Shown: positions 1 to 8,248 of the stretch, piece after piece
Layout of the letters: every line of letters starts with the position of its first letter
How positions within the stretch are numbered: the first letter of the stretch is position 1
DNA from: Owenweeksia sp048267305
Lineage (GTDB): Bacteria > Bacteroidota > Bacteroidia > Flavobacteriales > Schleiferiaceae
DNA length: 64,000 nt
Reading direction: 5' to 3'
NCBI GenBank assembly: GCA_048267305.1
Contig: JBLWXT010000001.1
Location: 186,001-250,000, forward strand
Program-made: the position numbers and the translations under genes
Notes under the pieces: generated by a model
Database searches by the model: none
What the model saw: only the letters and a program-made list of their open reading frames with translations
What the model was told of the DNA's origin: nothing

Positions 1-227
1 GGGTTGCTTTTGGCAACAGTTCCCACGGCAGTGGGGCGAAGTTGAGGTAGCTGCTGAATACTGCGTTCCTCTTCAATATTTACGAGGGTAAGCCCCAGTT
101 TGTCGGAAACTACCTGCCCTGTACTGTCAGTATAGGGAGTGATATCAAGCGTATCACTCCCACCTGTTTTTAGGTTTAGGTAATTGTTTATTTGATCTTT
201 TAGAAATAGAAAGGTTGTATCTATCAC
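1..227 (-). CDS. DUF4255 (Pvc16/Afp16-like) protein, N-terminal part, cut by window edge
   Basis: An open frame starts at a GTG (225-227) and leaves the window at base 1 after 75 codons. An in-frame TAG lies 27 nt upstream of the GTG, so no earlier start is available. The translation begins VIDTTFLFLKDQINNYLNL and contains GLTLVNIEEERSIQQLPQLR. The helix followed by L-x-N-I-E-E-E is the pattern I know from the N-terminal DUF4255 domain. Proteins of this family are Pvc16/Afp16-type tube-terminating or cap subunits of extracellular contractile injection systems and related phage-tail-like particles. The assignment rests on pattern recall and covers only the N-terminus. Sheath, tube and baseplate genes would lie to the left, outside the window. 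Confidence 0.6.
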   Translation of the reverse strand, partial: MIDTTFLFLKDQINNYLNLKTGGSDTLDITPYTDSTGQVVSDKLGLTLVNIEEERSIQQLPQLRPTAVGTVAKSN

Positions 228-327
228 TTTGAAGGTTTGCTTAAATGGGTTCTATGTCATAAAATAATTGTTGTGTTAGTTTATAGCTGATAAAACAGGT
301 TAGAGCTTCTGTTTCATTGCTGTAAAG

Positions 328-516
328 TTAGAAATAGAGTAGAGCCCAATTGGGTTTTGTGGCGATTTGGAAGGGTAAAATGATTATTTGGCAGTGGATA
401 TGGCGATGAATTTTCTCGTTGGAGAAGCACACATCCTCTATCATGCTTTTGAAAGAGCCTTTCCAGACCTGAAGCAGATTGTTTTTTGAGGGAGCCTCAA
501 ATTGAGCCATTGACAT
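328..516 (-). CDS. Doubtful small ORF, hypothetical
   Basis: A 62-codon frame whose ATG lies one base after the stop of the patatin gene, so it could be translated by re-initiation. No signal peptide, membrane segment or known motif is visible, and I do not recognise a family. The C-terminal half (several I, L, H and C residues) does not look like a folded domain. It could be a real small protein, a remnant, or chance. Confidence 0.2.
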   Translation of the reverse strand: MSMAQFEAPSKNNLLQVWKGSFKSMIEDVCFSNEKIHRHIHCQIIILPFQIATKPNWALLYF

Positions 517-517
517 G

Positions 518-2704
518 CTAAAACCAAAAGCCCATGCTTATGTATAAATAGATGTCGCTGTGGTTGGTGCTGCTCATTACACTTATTTCCAATGGACCTA
601 AGGGGCTGTTATAACTATAGCCTATGCTGTATCCATCCAAAAGGACATCACTGTTTAAGGTCTGCTGAAAGGAGTTTTCCAGTTTTCCCCAATTGGCTTT
701 TCCGAGTATGTAATGGTTTTTCCACAATTGAAAATAGGCATCTGCACGCAGAATAATGGCGTTTCTACCGGGGAGTTCCATAAAGCGATAGCCAATGAAA
801 GGGGTGATATAGTTTACATAGTTTTTACCCATGCTTCCCAAAAATATGTTGTAGGGATAATTGAGGTCGGCACCCAGCGTAAATATTCCTTTGGCAGATC
901 CGGTAAAGGCTATCCTGTCGGTCAGCTTTATGGCTTGCCCCAGCGAAAAGTCTATCACTGAGCTTGGGCGATAAAACTTCTGAAAAGCATCGTGTTCGGC
1001 AATTATCCGAGCAGAAAAGGAGCCCTTTGTGCCTTTGGTGGGGTAATTAACATTGTCAAATGCATCAAAGTCGAGAAAACCGTAATAATTGATATAATTT
1101 CCATATTTATCACTTCCTGTGGTACTGATGATGCTTTTGGAGATATCCACCCCTTCAAGCTGTATACCCCCGCCAATGGCCAGCATATCCTTGATGGTAG
1201 ATTGCAGGAAGAGGTCAACAGAAAAGTCGGTATAACTAATTGCAGAAATGGGTTCCCTGTCTTCGTAAATTTTTGTTTGAAAGCGATTGGCCCTGAACTT
1301 TAACCCGATGGAGGGTACCAAACCCCTATCAATAAAATAACTCATGTTGGCTCTGGGGTTATCGCCCAAGGCAATTTCTGCACTAAACCTGGAGTTTTTA
1401 AACAGCATGTTTCGCTTGGTGAAATTAACAAGCAAAGCGGTTTTGTAGTCAGTATCGTAATGTAATCCCAGCCTGAATTCGGCCAGCTTTTTATCCTCTA
1501 CCACATTTAAGTGCAGCACATAACCTGTGTCGGCAGGTGATATATGGTATTTAAGACTCTTAAAATACTTGGATCCATAGAGCTGGTCAAGCCCTTGTTC
1601 GAGCTGGGCGATGTTGCAGATGGCCCCTGAATCTACTCTGAGTTTACCAAAAATATAGTCTTCATCATATATTTTCAGTCCGTCAATATTAATGGATTGC
1701 ACGTAGAACTCTTCCAGAGGAATGGCTTCACATGTACTGCGATCAAGGGGAGTGGATTGATCCTCGGAGGCTATCCTTAAAAGTTCGGTAAATTGAAGAC
1801 GGGCAGCCTCTTCACCGCGGGCCACCAAAATGTCAAAAAGCTCAAAGGTGGTAAGGCTGGCTCCGGAAATGTCGGGTTTTATCAATAGGTCCGTATATTC
1901 CAGTTGCTCCAGATATTCATTGGCATTTACAAAGGAGCCTGTTTGTTCCAGAATACGGATTACGGAGTTTAACTCTTCCTTTTCATAAAGGAAGTCCTGA
2001 ACATCAATACCAATGATGTAATCCATTCCGCGCTCCTTTAGCGGCTGAACGGGATAGTTGTTTACCATCCCACCATCCACATATAAGTTTCCATCCAGCT
2101 CATAGGGTGTAAAAAGAGAAGGAAAGGCAGAGCTTGCGCGGAGGGCATCACTGAGGGAACCATCCTCAAAAACCTTCATTTCGCCATTCTCAAGATTAGT
2201 GGCTACACACAAAAACGGAATGGGAAAATCTCTAAAACTCTCATATTGATGGCTCTGTTGGGTGAGGTAACTGAGCTGTTTGAGGATGTATTGAGCGTAG
2301 TTAAACCCTCCGGGTAAGCGAACTTTTCCATTTTCAAATGGAAAGGTGAGCAGATATCGGGATTCTGTTTTACGGTCGAAATAGCTAAGTCGGTTTCGTG
2401 GAATTTCGTTGTTGAGAAGTGCATCCCAATCCACCTTTCGCATATAGGATTCAATTTCATCAACAGTATAGCCCAAGGCATACATAGAGCCGATGATGGC
2501 TCCCATACTGGTGCCGGAGATGTAATCTATTTTAATTCCGGACTCTTCTATTACCCTTAGTGCGCCAATGGCCGTCATGCACTTAGCGCCACCACCACTA
2601 ATTACAAGCCCGATTTTTTTGTTGCAGGAATCCTGTATCTGGGCTTTGAGTAACGAGGCCCATAGCAGACAAATAGTAAAAAGTAAAAGCGATTTTGGCC
2701 GCAC
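518..2704 (-). CDS. Patatin-like phospholipase with BamA-type C-terminal barrel (PlpD-like)
   Basis: 728 residues. A signal peptide (1-21, ending LLKA/Q) is followed by a patatin domain (about 30-320) with the nucleophile elbow G-T-S66-M-G and the catalytic D210-G-G. A POTRA-like segment (about 330-410) and a long beta-rich C-terminus typical of surface-antigen/BamA barrels follow. This is the layout of PlpD-type (type Vd) secreted lipases, in which the barrel sits in the outer membrane. The oxyanion motif reads S-G-G-G-A-K-C; the family normally has G where C42 stands. The start is GTG and overlaps the uvrC stop by one base (TAGTG), so translation is probably coupled. Confidence 0.88.
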   Translation of the reverse strand: MRPKSLLLFTICLLWASLLKAQIQDSCNKKIGLVISGGGAKCMTAIGALRVIEESGIKIDYISGTSMGAIIGSMYALGYTVDEIESYMRKVDWDALLNNEIPRNRLSYFDRKTESRYLLTFPFENGKVRLPGGFNYAQYILKQLSYLTQQSHQYESFRDFPIPFLCVATNLENGEMKVFEDGSLSDALRASSAFPSLFTPYELDGNLYVDGGMVNNYPVQPLKERGMDYIIGIDVQDFLYEKEELNSVIRILEQTGSFVNANEYLEQLEYTDLLIKPDISGASLTTFELFDILVARGEEAARLQFTELLRIASEDQSTPLDRSTCEAIPLEEFYVQSINIDGLKIYDEDYIFGKLRVDSGAICNIAQLEQGLDQLYGSKYFKSLKYHISPADTGYVLHLNVVEDKKLAEFRLGLHYDTDYKTALLVNFTKRNMLFKNSRFSAEIALGDNPRANMSYFIDRGLVPSIGLKFRANRFQTKIYEDREPISAISYTDFSVDLFLQSTIKDMLAIGGGIQLEGVDISKSIISTTGSDKYGNYINYYGFLDFDAFDNVNYPTKGTKGSFSARIIAEHDAFQKFYRPSSVIDFSLGQAIKLTDRIAFTGSAKGIFTLGADLNYPYNIFLGSMGKNYVNYITPFIGYRFMELPGRNAIILRADAYFQLWKNHYILGKANWGKLENSFQQTLNSDVLLDGYSIGYSYNSPLGPLEISVMSSTNHSDIYLYISMGFWF

Positions 2705-4512
2705 TATTTTTGGTTTTCAGTTTGGGTAAAAAAGTTGATAATACGCTTTGCTCTGGATGTGCCCACTACTTCTGTCAATTGCTCTTCGGATGCTTCCTTC
2801 ACTTTTTTCACAGACTTAAACTTAGTAAGAAGGTCCTTTATTGTGGCTTCTCCAATTCCGGGTATTTCCTCCAGTTCCGATTTAAAGGTTCCTTTGCTTC
2901 TTCGGTTTCGATGATGTGTAATTCCAAAGCGGTGAGCCTCATCCCTTAGCCGCTGAATTATTTTTAATGTCTCTGATCTTTTATCCAGATAAAGCGGGTA
3001 TTTATCTCCCGGAAAGTAAAGTTCCTCCAGCCTTTTGGCGATTCCGAGTATAGCGATTTTTCCACGGAGATTTAGTGTTTCCAGTGCTTTTAGAGCAGCA
3101 CCCAGCTGGCCTTTGCCACCATCAATCACAATGAGTTGTGGCAGTGGCTCTCCTTCCGTTTGCAGTCTGTTATATCTTCTAAATACCACTTCTTCCATAC
3201 TGGCATAGTCATCTGGCCCCACAACCGTTTTAATATTAAAATTGCGATAATCCTTTTTACTGGGCTTCCCATCCTTAAATACGACACAAGCTGCCACAGG
3301 GTTGGTTCCTTGTATGTTGGAATTATCAAAACACTCAATATGTCGTGGTTCCACGCTCATCCGCAAGTCTTCCTTCATCTGCTGCATTATGCGCTTGGTG
3401 TGCCGGTCAGGGTCCACAATCTGAACATTTTTCAGTTTCTCCAAACGGAAGTAACGAGCATTTTTTAAACTGAGGTCAATAAGCTGTTTTTTATCGCCAC
3501 GCTGGGGAACATGAATTTTTAGATCAGGAATTTCCAGATCAATTTCATGTGAAAGGTATAGCTCCTTCGACTGGGAGTTGAAAAGCGCACGGATTTCAGG
3601 GATGGTCATTTCCAACATCTCCTCCGGAGTTTCGTCCAGTTTCTTTTTCAGCTCAATGGTATGGGCCTGGAGTATGGCGCCATCTATTATTTTGAGATAA
3701 TTTACATAGCCAAACTCAGCATCGGTAATTACCGAGAATACATCCACATTAGTGATGTTGGGATGTACAACGGTTGATTTTGATTGATAGCGCTCCACCA
3801 TGTCTATCTTCTCTTTTACCTTTTGTGCATCTTCATACTTAAACTCTGCAGCCAGCTCCTGCATTTGCTTATGGAGCATTCGCTTTACAGCGCTCAGATT
3901 CCCCTTAATCAACTGTCGCGCAGCCTCAATATCCACATTGTAGCTTTCTTCAGTTTGTTTTCCTTCACAGGGTCCCAGGCAATTGCCAATATGGTATTCC
4001 AAACATACCCTGAATTTGCCTTGCTCAATGTTGTCTTCGCTGAGGTTAAGCTTGCAGGTGCGGATATGATAAAGCTGGCGAATAAGCTCAAGTACTGTTT
4101 TCATAACCTTTACCGATGCGTAAGGGCCGTAATATTCGGAGCCATCCTTAATTACATTGCGGGTAGAGAATATTCGCGGAAAGCGTTCCTTTTTAATGCA
4201 AATCCATGGATAGGTTTTGTCATCCTTTAAGTTAATGTTGTAGCGGGGCTGGTATTCCTTTATCAGATTGTTTTCCAGCAGCAAGGCATCAAATTCGGTT
4301 TCGGTAATTATGGTTTTGATGTCTTCAATCTTTTTTACCAAAAGATGAAGGCGCGCGGTGTCATGTGATTTTGTAAAGTATGAGGATACTCTCTTCCTCA
4401 GGTCTTTGGCTTTGCCGATGTACAGGATTTTGCCATTCTTATCCAGATGTTGATATACCCCGGGTTTGTTGGGTAATGATTGTAGAATATTCCTGATATG
4501 TTCTGATGCCAT
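2704..4512 (-). CDS. uvrC: UvrABC excinuclease subunit C
   Basis: 602 residues from the ATG at 4510-4512; the open frame extends 23 codons further up, but MASEHIRNIL matches the usual N-terminus. It has an N-terminal GIY-YIG nuclease domain (PGVYQHLD...ILYIGKAKDLRKR), a UVR motif (about 200-240, EDAQKVKEKIDMV), the UvrC RNase H-like nuclease (IECFDNSNIQGT) and two C-terminal helix-hairpin-helices (EIPGIGEATIKDLL). UvrC makes the two incisions flanking bulky lesions in nucleotide excision repair, recruited by UvrB. Length is normal for the family. It is divergent from the Nudix gene, with only 28 bp between starts. Confidence 0.97.
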   Translation of the reverse strand: MASEHIRNILQSLPNKPGVYQHLDKNGKILYIGKAKDLRKRVSSYFTKSHDTARLHLLVKKIEDIKTIITETEFDALLLENNLIKEYQPRYNINLKDDKTYPWICIKKERFPRIFSTRNVIKDGSEYYGPYASVKVMKTVLELIRQLYHIRTCKLNLSEDNIEQGKFRVCLEYHIGNCLGPCEGKQTEESYNVDIEAARQLIKGNLSAVKRMLHKQMQELAAEFKYEDAQKVKEKIDMVERYQSKSTVVHPNITNVDVFSVITDAEFGYVNYLKIIDGAILQAHTIELKKKLDETPEEMLEMTIPEIRALFNSQSKELYLSHEIDLEIPDLKIHVPQRGDKKQLIDLSLKNARYFRLEKLKNVQIVDPDRHTKRIMQQMKEDLRMSVEPRHIECFDNSNIQGTNPVAACVVFKDGKPSKKDYRNFNIKTVVGPDDYASMEEVVFRRYNRLQTEGEPLPQLIVIDGGKGQLGAALKALETLNLRGKIAILGIAKRLEELYFPGDKYPLYLDKRSETLKIIQRLRDEAHRFGITHHRNRRSKGTFKSELEEIPGIGEATIKDLLTKFKSVKKVKEASEEQLTEVVGTSRAKRIINFFTQTENQK

Positions 4513-4540
4513 AAGGCAAAAATAGGTATCATTGCGACTT

Positions 4541-4927
4541 ATGATAAGGGTAGCGTGCGCCATTGTTAAAAACATTAACAAAGAGGTAATGATTGTGCAA
4601 CGAAGTGCGCAAATGCCTCATCCATTGCAATGGGAATTTCCGGGAGGGAAGCTTACTGCGGGCGAGTCAGCGAGCGATGCGATAGTTCGCGAAATGCAGG
4701 AGGAGCTTGGCGTTTTGGTAGCTCCAATAAGGGAGTTGGATGAGGTACACTGGGAATATCCAAATAAAAAGATTGCTTTAGTTCCTGTAATTTGTGAAAT
4801 TCGTTCAGGCGAATTGTGTTTAAAGGAGCATGTGAATGTCAAATGGTTAGGCTTAAATGAGATGAAGAAAATGAACGTTTTGGAAGCCGATCGCCTTATT
4901 ATTCAACAACTGGAAGGGGACAAATGA
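4541..4927 (+). CDS. Nudix hydrolase, MutT-like
   Basis: 128 residues from the ATG at 4541; a TTG three codons earlier is less likely. The Nudix box is complete at residues 36-58: G-x5-E-x7-R-E-M-x-E-E-x-G-V. The sequence around it (HPLQWEFPGGKL) resembles MutT-type (d)NTP pyrophosphatases that hydrolyse 8-oxo-dGTP, which would fit its place beside uvrC as nucleotide-pool sanitation. The substrate is inferred only. Its stop overlaps the next start (ATGA). Confidence 0.88.
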   Translation: MIRVACAIVKNINKEVMIVQRSAQMPHPLQWEFPGGKLTAGESASDAIVREMQEELGVLVAPIRELDEVHWEYPNKKIALVPVICEIRSGELCLKEHVNVKWLGLNEMKKMNVLEADRLIIQQLEGDK

Positions 4928-5610
4928 AAATAAAACACCTGAAACTGGATTGTGCCAATCTGGAAGAACAGAAGTATTTCTACACAAAGAAGTTTGACTT
5001 CGAAATTGTGGAGGAAAGTGACGAGCAAATCACTCTAAAGGCCGGAAGCTCCTTACTCACGTTTACCGAAAACAGGCTTAAAAAATCATACTATCACTTT
5101 GCCTTTAACATACCCTATGGCGCCCTGGAGATGGCTGCAAAGTGGGTTCATAAAAAGGTGGATGTGATTGTTACCGATGCCGGAGAGATTCAGGAATTTC
5201 CTGATTGGGAGGCAAAGTCAATTTATTTTTTAGACCCTGCCGGCAATATCGTTGAACTTATTGGCCGAAAAAATTTCAATGAGTTTAAGCCCGCCAAATT
5301 TACCAAAGCCCAATTGCTAAACATCAGTGAGGTTGGGTTGCCCGTATTTCAGGTGACGGCCGCGGCAAACTACATTGAGAAAATGGCCGGCACCAGGCAA
5401 TTTGGTAAGTCGAGCAGTACCTTTTGCGCACATGGTGATGATGAAGGGCTTTTTATAATTGTGGATAAGGCCGAGAAGACTTGGTTTCCCACAGGTGAAG
5501 CTGCAAAGGAATATCCGCTTGAGGTGATTTTTGAAACCGGGCAGGGCAACTTTCACCTTCAGCTCGAAGGTGGGGGCATGACCATTGTGCCCTTGAAGAC
5601 AAAAAAATAA
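4924..5610 (+). CDS. VOC (glyoxalase/dioxygenase superfamily) protein
   Basis: 228 residues, translationally coupled to the Nudix gene by ATGA. Residues 1-118 form a recognisable vicinal-oxygen-chelate fold: an N-terminal H-x-K-L-D strand, YFYTKKFDFEIVEE, and FLDPAGNIVELIGR with the metal-ligand Glu. The C-terminal 110 residues look like a second, degraded VOC half. Substrate is unknown; bleomycin-resistance or glyoxalase labels would be guesses. Confidence 0.75.
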   Translation: MKIKHLKLDCANLEEQKYFYTKKFDFEIVEESDEQITLKAGSSLLTFTENRLKKSYYHFAFNIPYGALEMAAKWVHKKVDVIVTDAGEIQEFPDWEAKSIYFLDPAGNIVELIGRKNFNEFKPAKFTKAQLLNISEVGLPVFQVTAAANYIEKMAGTRQFGKSSSTFCAHGDDEGLFIIVDKAEKTWFPTGEAAKEYPLEVIFETGQGNFHLQLEGGGMTIVPLKTKK

Positions 5611-5703
5611 TAACCTTATCTCAAAATTGTGTAAAACAAATTGTTGCTGTTGAAAGTTGTTACAGCGAACAACGTTATTTGAATACTCTCAATACTCATT
5701 GTC

Positions 5704-6327
5704 ATGAATAAGCTTAGTTTACTGCTTCTTGCAGTTGTTGTCTCCGTCAGTGCCTATGGTCAGGCAGACAAGTCCGCCACAATAAATATTAAGGGAGGTA
5801 TAAACCTTTCGGGAATAAAAGACGAACCCAACGGAGTTTCAACCAATAATATGCTGGGATACAATGCGGGCCTGGATTTGCGGCTTGGCGAAAACCTGTT
5901 CTTTCTTCAGCCGGGTGCCTATTTTTATCAGTATAATCAGGAATATACTATTGTTGATCTCTCTGATCCCACTGAAGCAAGAGCCACAGGAAATATAAAG
6001 GTACAGTCCATAAAAGTGCCGGTATTGCTTGGTGCCCGACTTGTTTCTTCGGATGCATTGACGGCAAGAATAAATGCTGGTGCAGCCTTTAATTTCCCGG
6101 TTTCAGTAACATCCAGCAGCCAGGGCTTTCAGATTCAGCGCCATAATTACAACAGTGCCAATGTGGGCGGTGTGTTTGGTGTAGGATTGGATCTTGGCAT
6201 TTTTACCTTTGATCTCAATTATGAGTTTGGTTTGTCAGACTATATCGATTTTTCTAAAAGCCCTGATTTTACCTCAGGCTCCTCGGAGCAATATGTGCTA
6301 AGCCTCAATGTGGGTTTAAAGTTTTAG
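5704..6327 (+). CDS. Outer-membrane beta-barrel protein, PorT-like
   Basis: 207 residues with a clear signal peptide (1-20, ending SAYG/Q). The remainder is alternating beta-strand sequence (GGINLSGIKDEPNG, GYNAGLDLRLGENLFFLQPG, ending YVLSLNVGLKF with a terminal aromatic). This is the small eight-stranded barrel type (PorT/OMP_b-brl_2) common in Bacteroidota. Function is unknown. It is monocistronic, with 93 bp upstream, and convergent with the serine hydrolase 8 bp downstream. Confidence 0.8.
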   Translation: MNKLSLLLLAVVVSVSAYGQADKSATINIKGGINLSGIKDEPNGVSTNNMLGYNAGLDLRLGENLFFLQPGAYFYQYNQEYTIVDLSDPTEARATGNIKVQSIKVPVLLGARLVSSDALTARINAGAAFNFPVSVTSSSQGFQIQRHNYNSANVGGVFGVGLDLGIFTFDLNYEFGLSDYIDFSKSPDFTSGSSEQYVLSLNVGLKF

Positions 6328-6335
6328 AAAAGCCA

Positions 6336-7475
6336 CTAGCTTCCAAAGTATTTAAGGGTTTCCTCAACTATCACCTTGAAATCTGCGGGATGGTTACCAA
6401 TATTTGGCAACCTCTCTTTACCCAGGCGGCAAATCACTAAATCCTTTTCAGGGATAACTATTACGTATTGACCTAATATGCCACGCATGTAGTACACTTT
6501 GGTCAGATGGCGATCATCTATCCAAAATGACCATCCGTAATGATTAACCCGGCCCGGAGAGGAGGCTGTGGCCACAAAGGTTGAATCTAAAAGTTGTGTG
6601 CCGTTCCAGTTGCCATAATGCTCCAACAACTTACCAAAGCGTGCAAAATCGAGTGCATTGGAGTTAAAGCAGCAATAGGTTAGCTCATTGCCGTTTTTGC
6701 GATCCAGATGCCAAAAGGCATTCTCGGAAGCGCCTAAAGGTTTCCAAAGTTCATCCGAAGCAAACTCGCTTACGCTTTTACCTGTGGCTTTTGAAAGTAC
6801 GAGTCCCAGCAGTTGAGGAGCACCACTTTGATAGTTGAACTCCTTTCCTGGTTGATTTACAACAGGAACCTTTTCATAGAGTAAACTTTCCACATCAGAG
6901 CTATAATAAGCCTGGGCGGTAATCCCGAAAGGTGAGGAGTAGCCCTCATCCCATTGCAGGCCGGCTGCCATCATACTTAGGTCTTTTAGTTTCAAATCCC
7001 GCCTGTATGGCCCCTGAATCCCCGGCAGGTATTTTATTACCGGATCATCCCAACTATCTATCAACCCTTTTTGAATGGCAATTTGAACCAACATGGTGGT
7101 GATACTTTTGGCCATACTAAAGCTGTTGCTATGGCTGGTGTCGCTATAACCATCCCAATATTTTTCAATTACAATTTTGTCGTTTTTAATAATCAGGAAG
7201 GCCACACTTTCCGTTTTCTCTAAAGTAGCCTGAAGGGTATCACTGAGTTTTCTTTGGTTGTAATCCTCGGCCAATTGCCATTCTGTGGGCGTGCCTGCTG
7301 CAATGTTTCGAGTATCAAAAAAGCGGGCGTCATTAATAGTGGCTGATGTCTCTCCATGGAGGTAAGTGGCCCAAACGCCTTTTAACAGGTATTGATTTCC
7401 CGTAAGGAAGAGGGAGAGAACCAAAATCCCAAGAATGAGTAGAATGATGGCGAAGAAGCGAAGGAGGGTTTTCAT
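6336..7475 (-). CDS. Serine hydrolase, class C beta-lactamase/esterase superfamily
   Basis: 379 residues with an N-terminal membrane anchor or uncleaved signal (5-26). The beta-lactamase fold begins near residue 65. The catalytic S120-M-A-K123 tetrad is present, and a Tyr motif (FNYQSGAPQLL) stands in the usual Y-x-N position. This arrangement is closer to 6-aminohexanoate-dimer hydrolase and EstB-like esterases than to true beta-lactamases. Likely periplasmic. A related secreted hydrolase lies at 60063. Substrate is not predictable. Confidence 0.85.
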   Translation of the reverse strand: MKTLLRFFAIILLILGILVLSLFLTGNQYLLKGVWATYLHGETSATINDARFFDTRNIAAGTPTEWQLAEDYNQRKLSDTLQATLEKTESVAFLIIKNDKIVIEKYWDGYSDTSHSNSFSMAKSITTMLVQIAIQKGLIDSWDDPVIKYLPGIQGPYRRDLKLKDLSMMAAGLQWDEGYSSPFGITAQAYYSSDVESLLYEKVPVVNQPGKEFNYQSGAPQLLGLVLSKATGKSVSEFASDELWKPLGASENAFWHLDRKNGNELTYCCFNSNALDFARFGKLLEHYGNWNGTQLLDSTFVATASSPGRVNHYGWSFWIDDRHLTKVYYMRGILGQYVIVIPEKDLVICRLGKERLPNIGNHPADFKVIVEETLKYFGS

Positions 7476-7513
7476 AAAGAATTGTTGATGTAATTTCTAA
7501 TTCGGAAAAATAA

Positions 7514-8248
7514 TTATTTCACCGTTTCAAAACGTACCAAATCTACCTCAAATACCTCCTCAAAATACCTTTTGGCTTTCTCTTTTATCTCTTCCATTGG
7601 CACCTTGTGTCCCAATTCTTTTTCAAGAGAGGTTACGTCCTTGTCGTCAATCCCGCAAGGAATGATGTTTTTGAAATAGTTGAGATTGGTATTTACGTTA
7701 AAGGCCCAACCGTGCATGGTAACCCAGCGGCTGGCTCGTACACCCAGCGCTAATATTTTTCGGGCATTGGGCTTACCAACATCCATCCACACTCCGGTTT
7801 CGGAGGGAGCACGTTCACCTTGTAAACCGTAATCGGCCATTACTTTTATGAAAACTTCTTCGAGGTAACGCAGGTATTTGTGTACATCAGGAAAAAACTG
7901 ATCTAAATCTAAAATGGGGTAGCCTACCAGTTGCCCCGGCCCGTGATAGGTAATGTCGCCACCGCGATTTATTTTATAGTAGGTAGCTTCAATTTCATGG
8001 AGTTTTTCCGGTGGAACCAAAAGGTGAGCTTCATCACCACTTTTGCCCAGGGTGTAAACATGGGGGTGTTCACAAAACAGCAAATGGCTGCTAGTTTCCA
8101 ATTGTTCATTTTCCGGCAATTTCCGGTTGTCGAACTTTGTGTTTACCGTTTGGTCAAAAAGGGAAGTCTGATAATCCCAGGCCTCCTTATAGTCAATCAG
8201 GCCAAGGTCTTTAAAGTGAACCTTGGTTTTTACACCGGTAGTTTTGAT
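7514..8248 (-). CDS. lipB: Lipoyl(octanoyl) transferase LipB, start codon not canonical
   Basis: Transfers octanoate from acyl-carrier protein to lipoyl domains, the first step of lipoate synthesis. Visible motifs are HPHVYTLGKSG, RGGDITYHGPGQLVGYPI, the catalytic-region KILALGVRASRWVTMHG and the conserved IIPCGI with the active Cys. The first ATG/GTG/TTG in frame is the TTG at 8117-8119. The frame stays open to 8251, and codons 8221-8120 encode the normal family N-terminus (VHFKDLGLIDYKEAWDYQ). An in-frame TGA lies at 8252-8254. The true start must therefore be a rare codon (for example ATC at 8248 or ATT further in), coupling to the upstream SIS gene, or a sequence error. The coordinates cover the whole open frame. 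Confidence 0.85.
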   Translation of the reverse strand: MKTTGVKTKVHFKDLGLIDYKEAWDYQTSLFDQTVNTKFDNRKLPENEQLETSSHLLFCEHPHVYTLGKSGDEAHLLVPPEKLHEIEATYYKINRGGDITYHGPGQLVGYPILDLDQFFPDVHKYLRYLEEVFIKVMADYGLQGERAPSETGVWMDVGKPNARKILALGVRASRWVTMHGWAFNVNTNLNYFKNIIPCGIDDKDVTSLEKELGHKVPMEEIKEKAKRYFEEVFEVDLVRFETVK

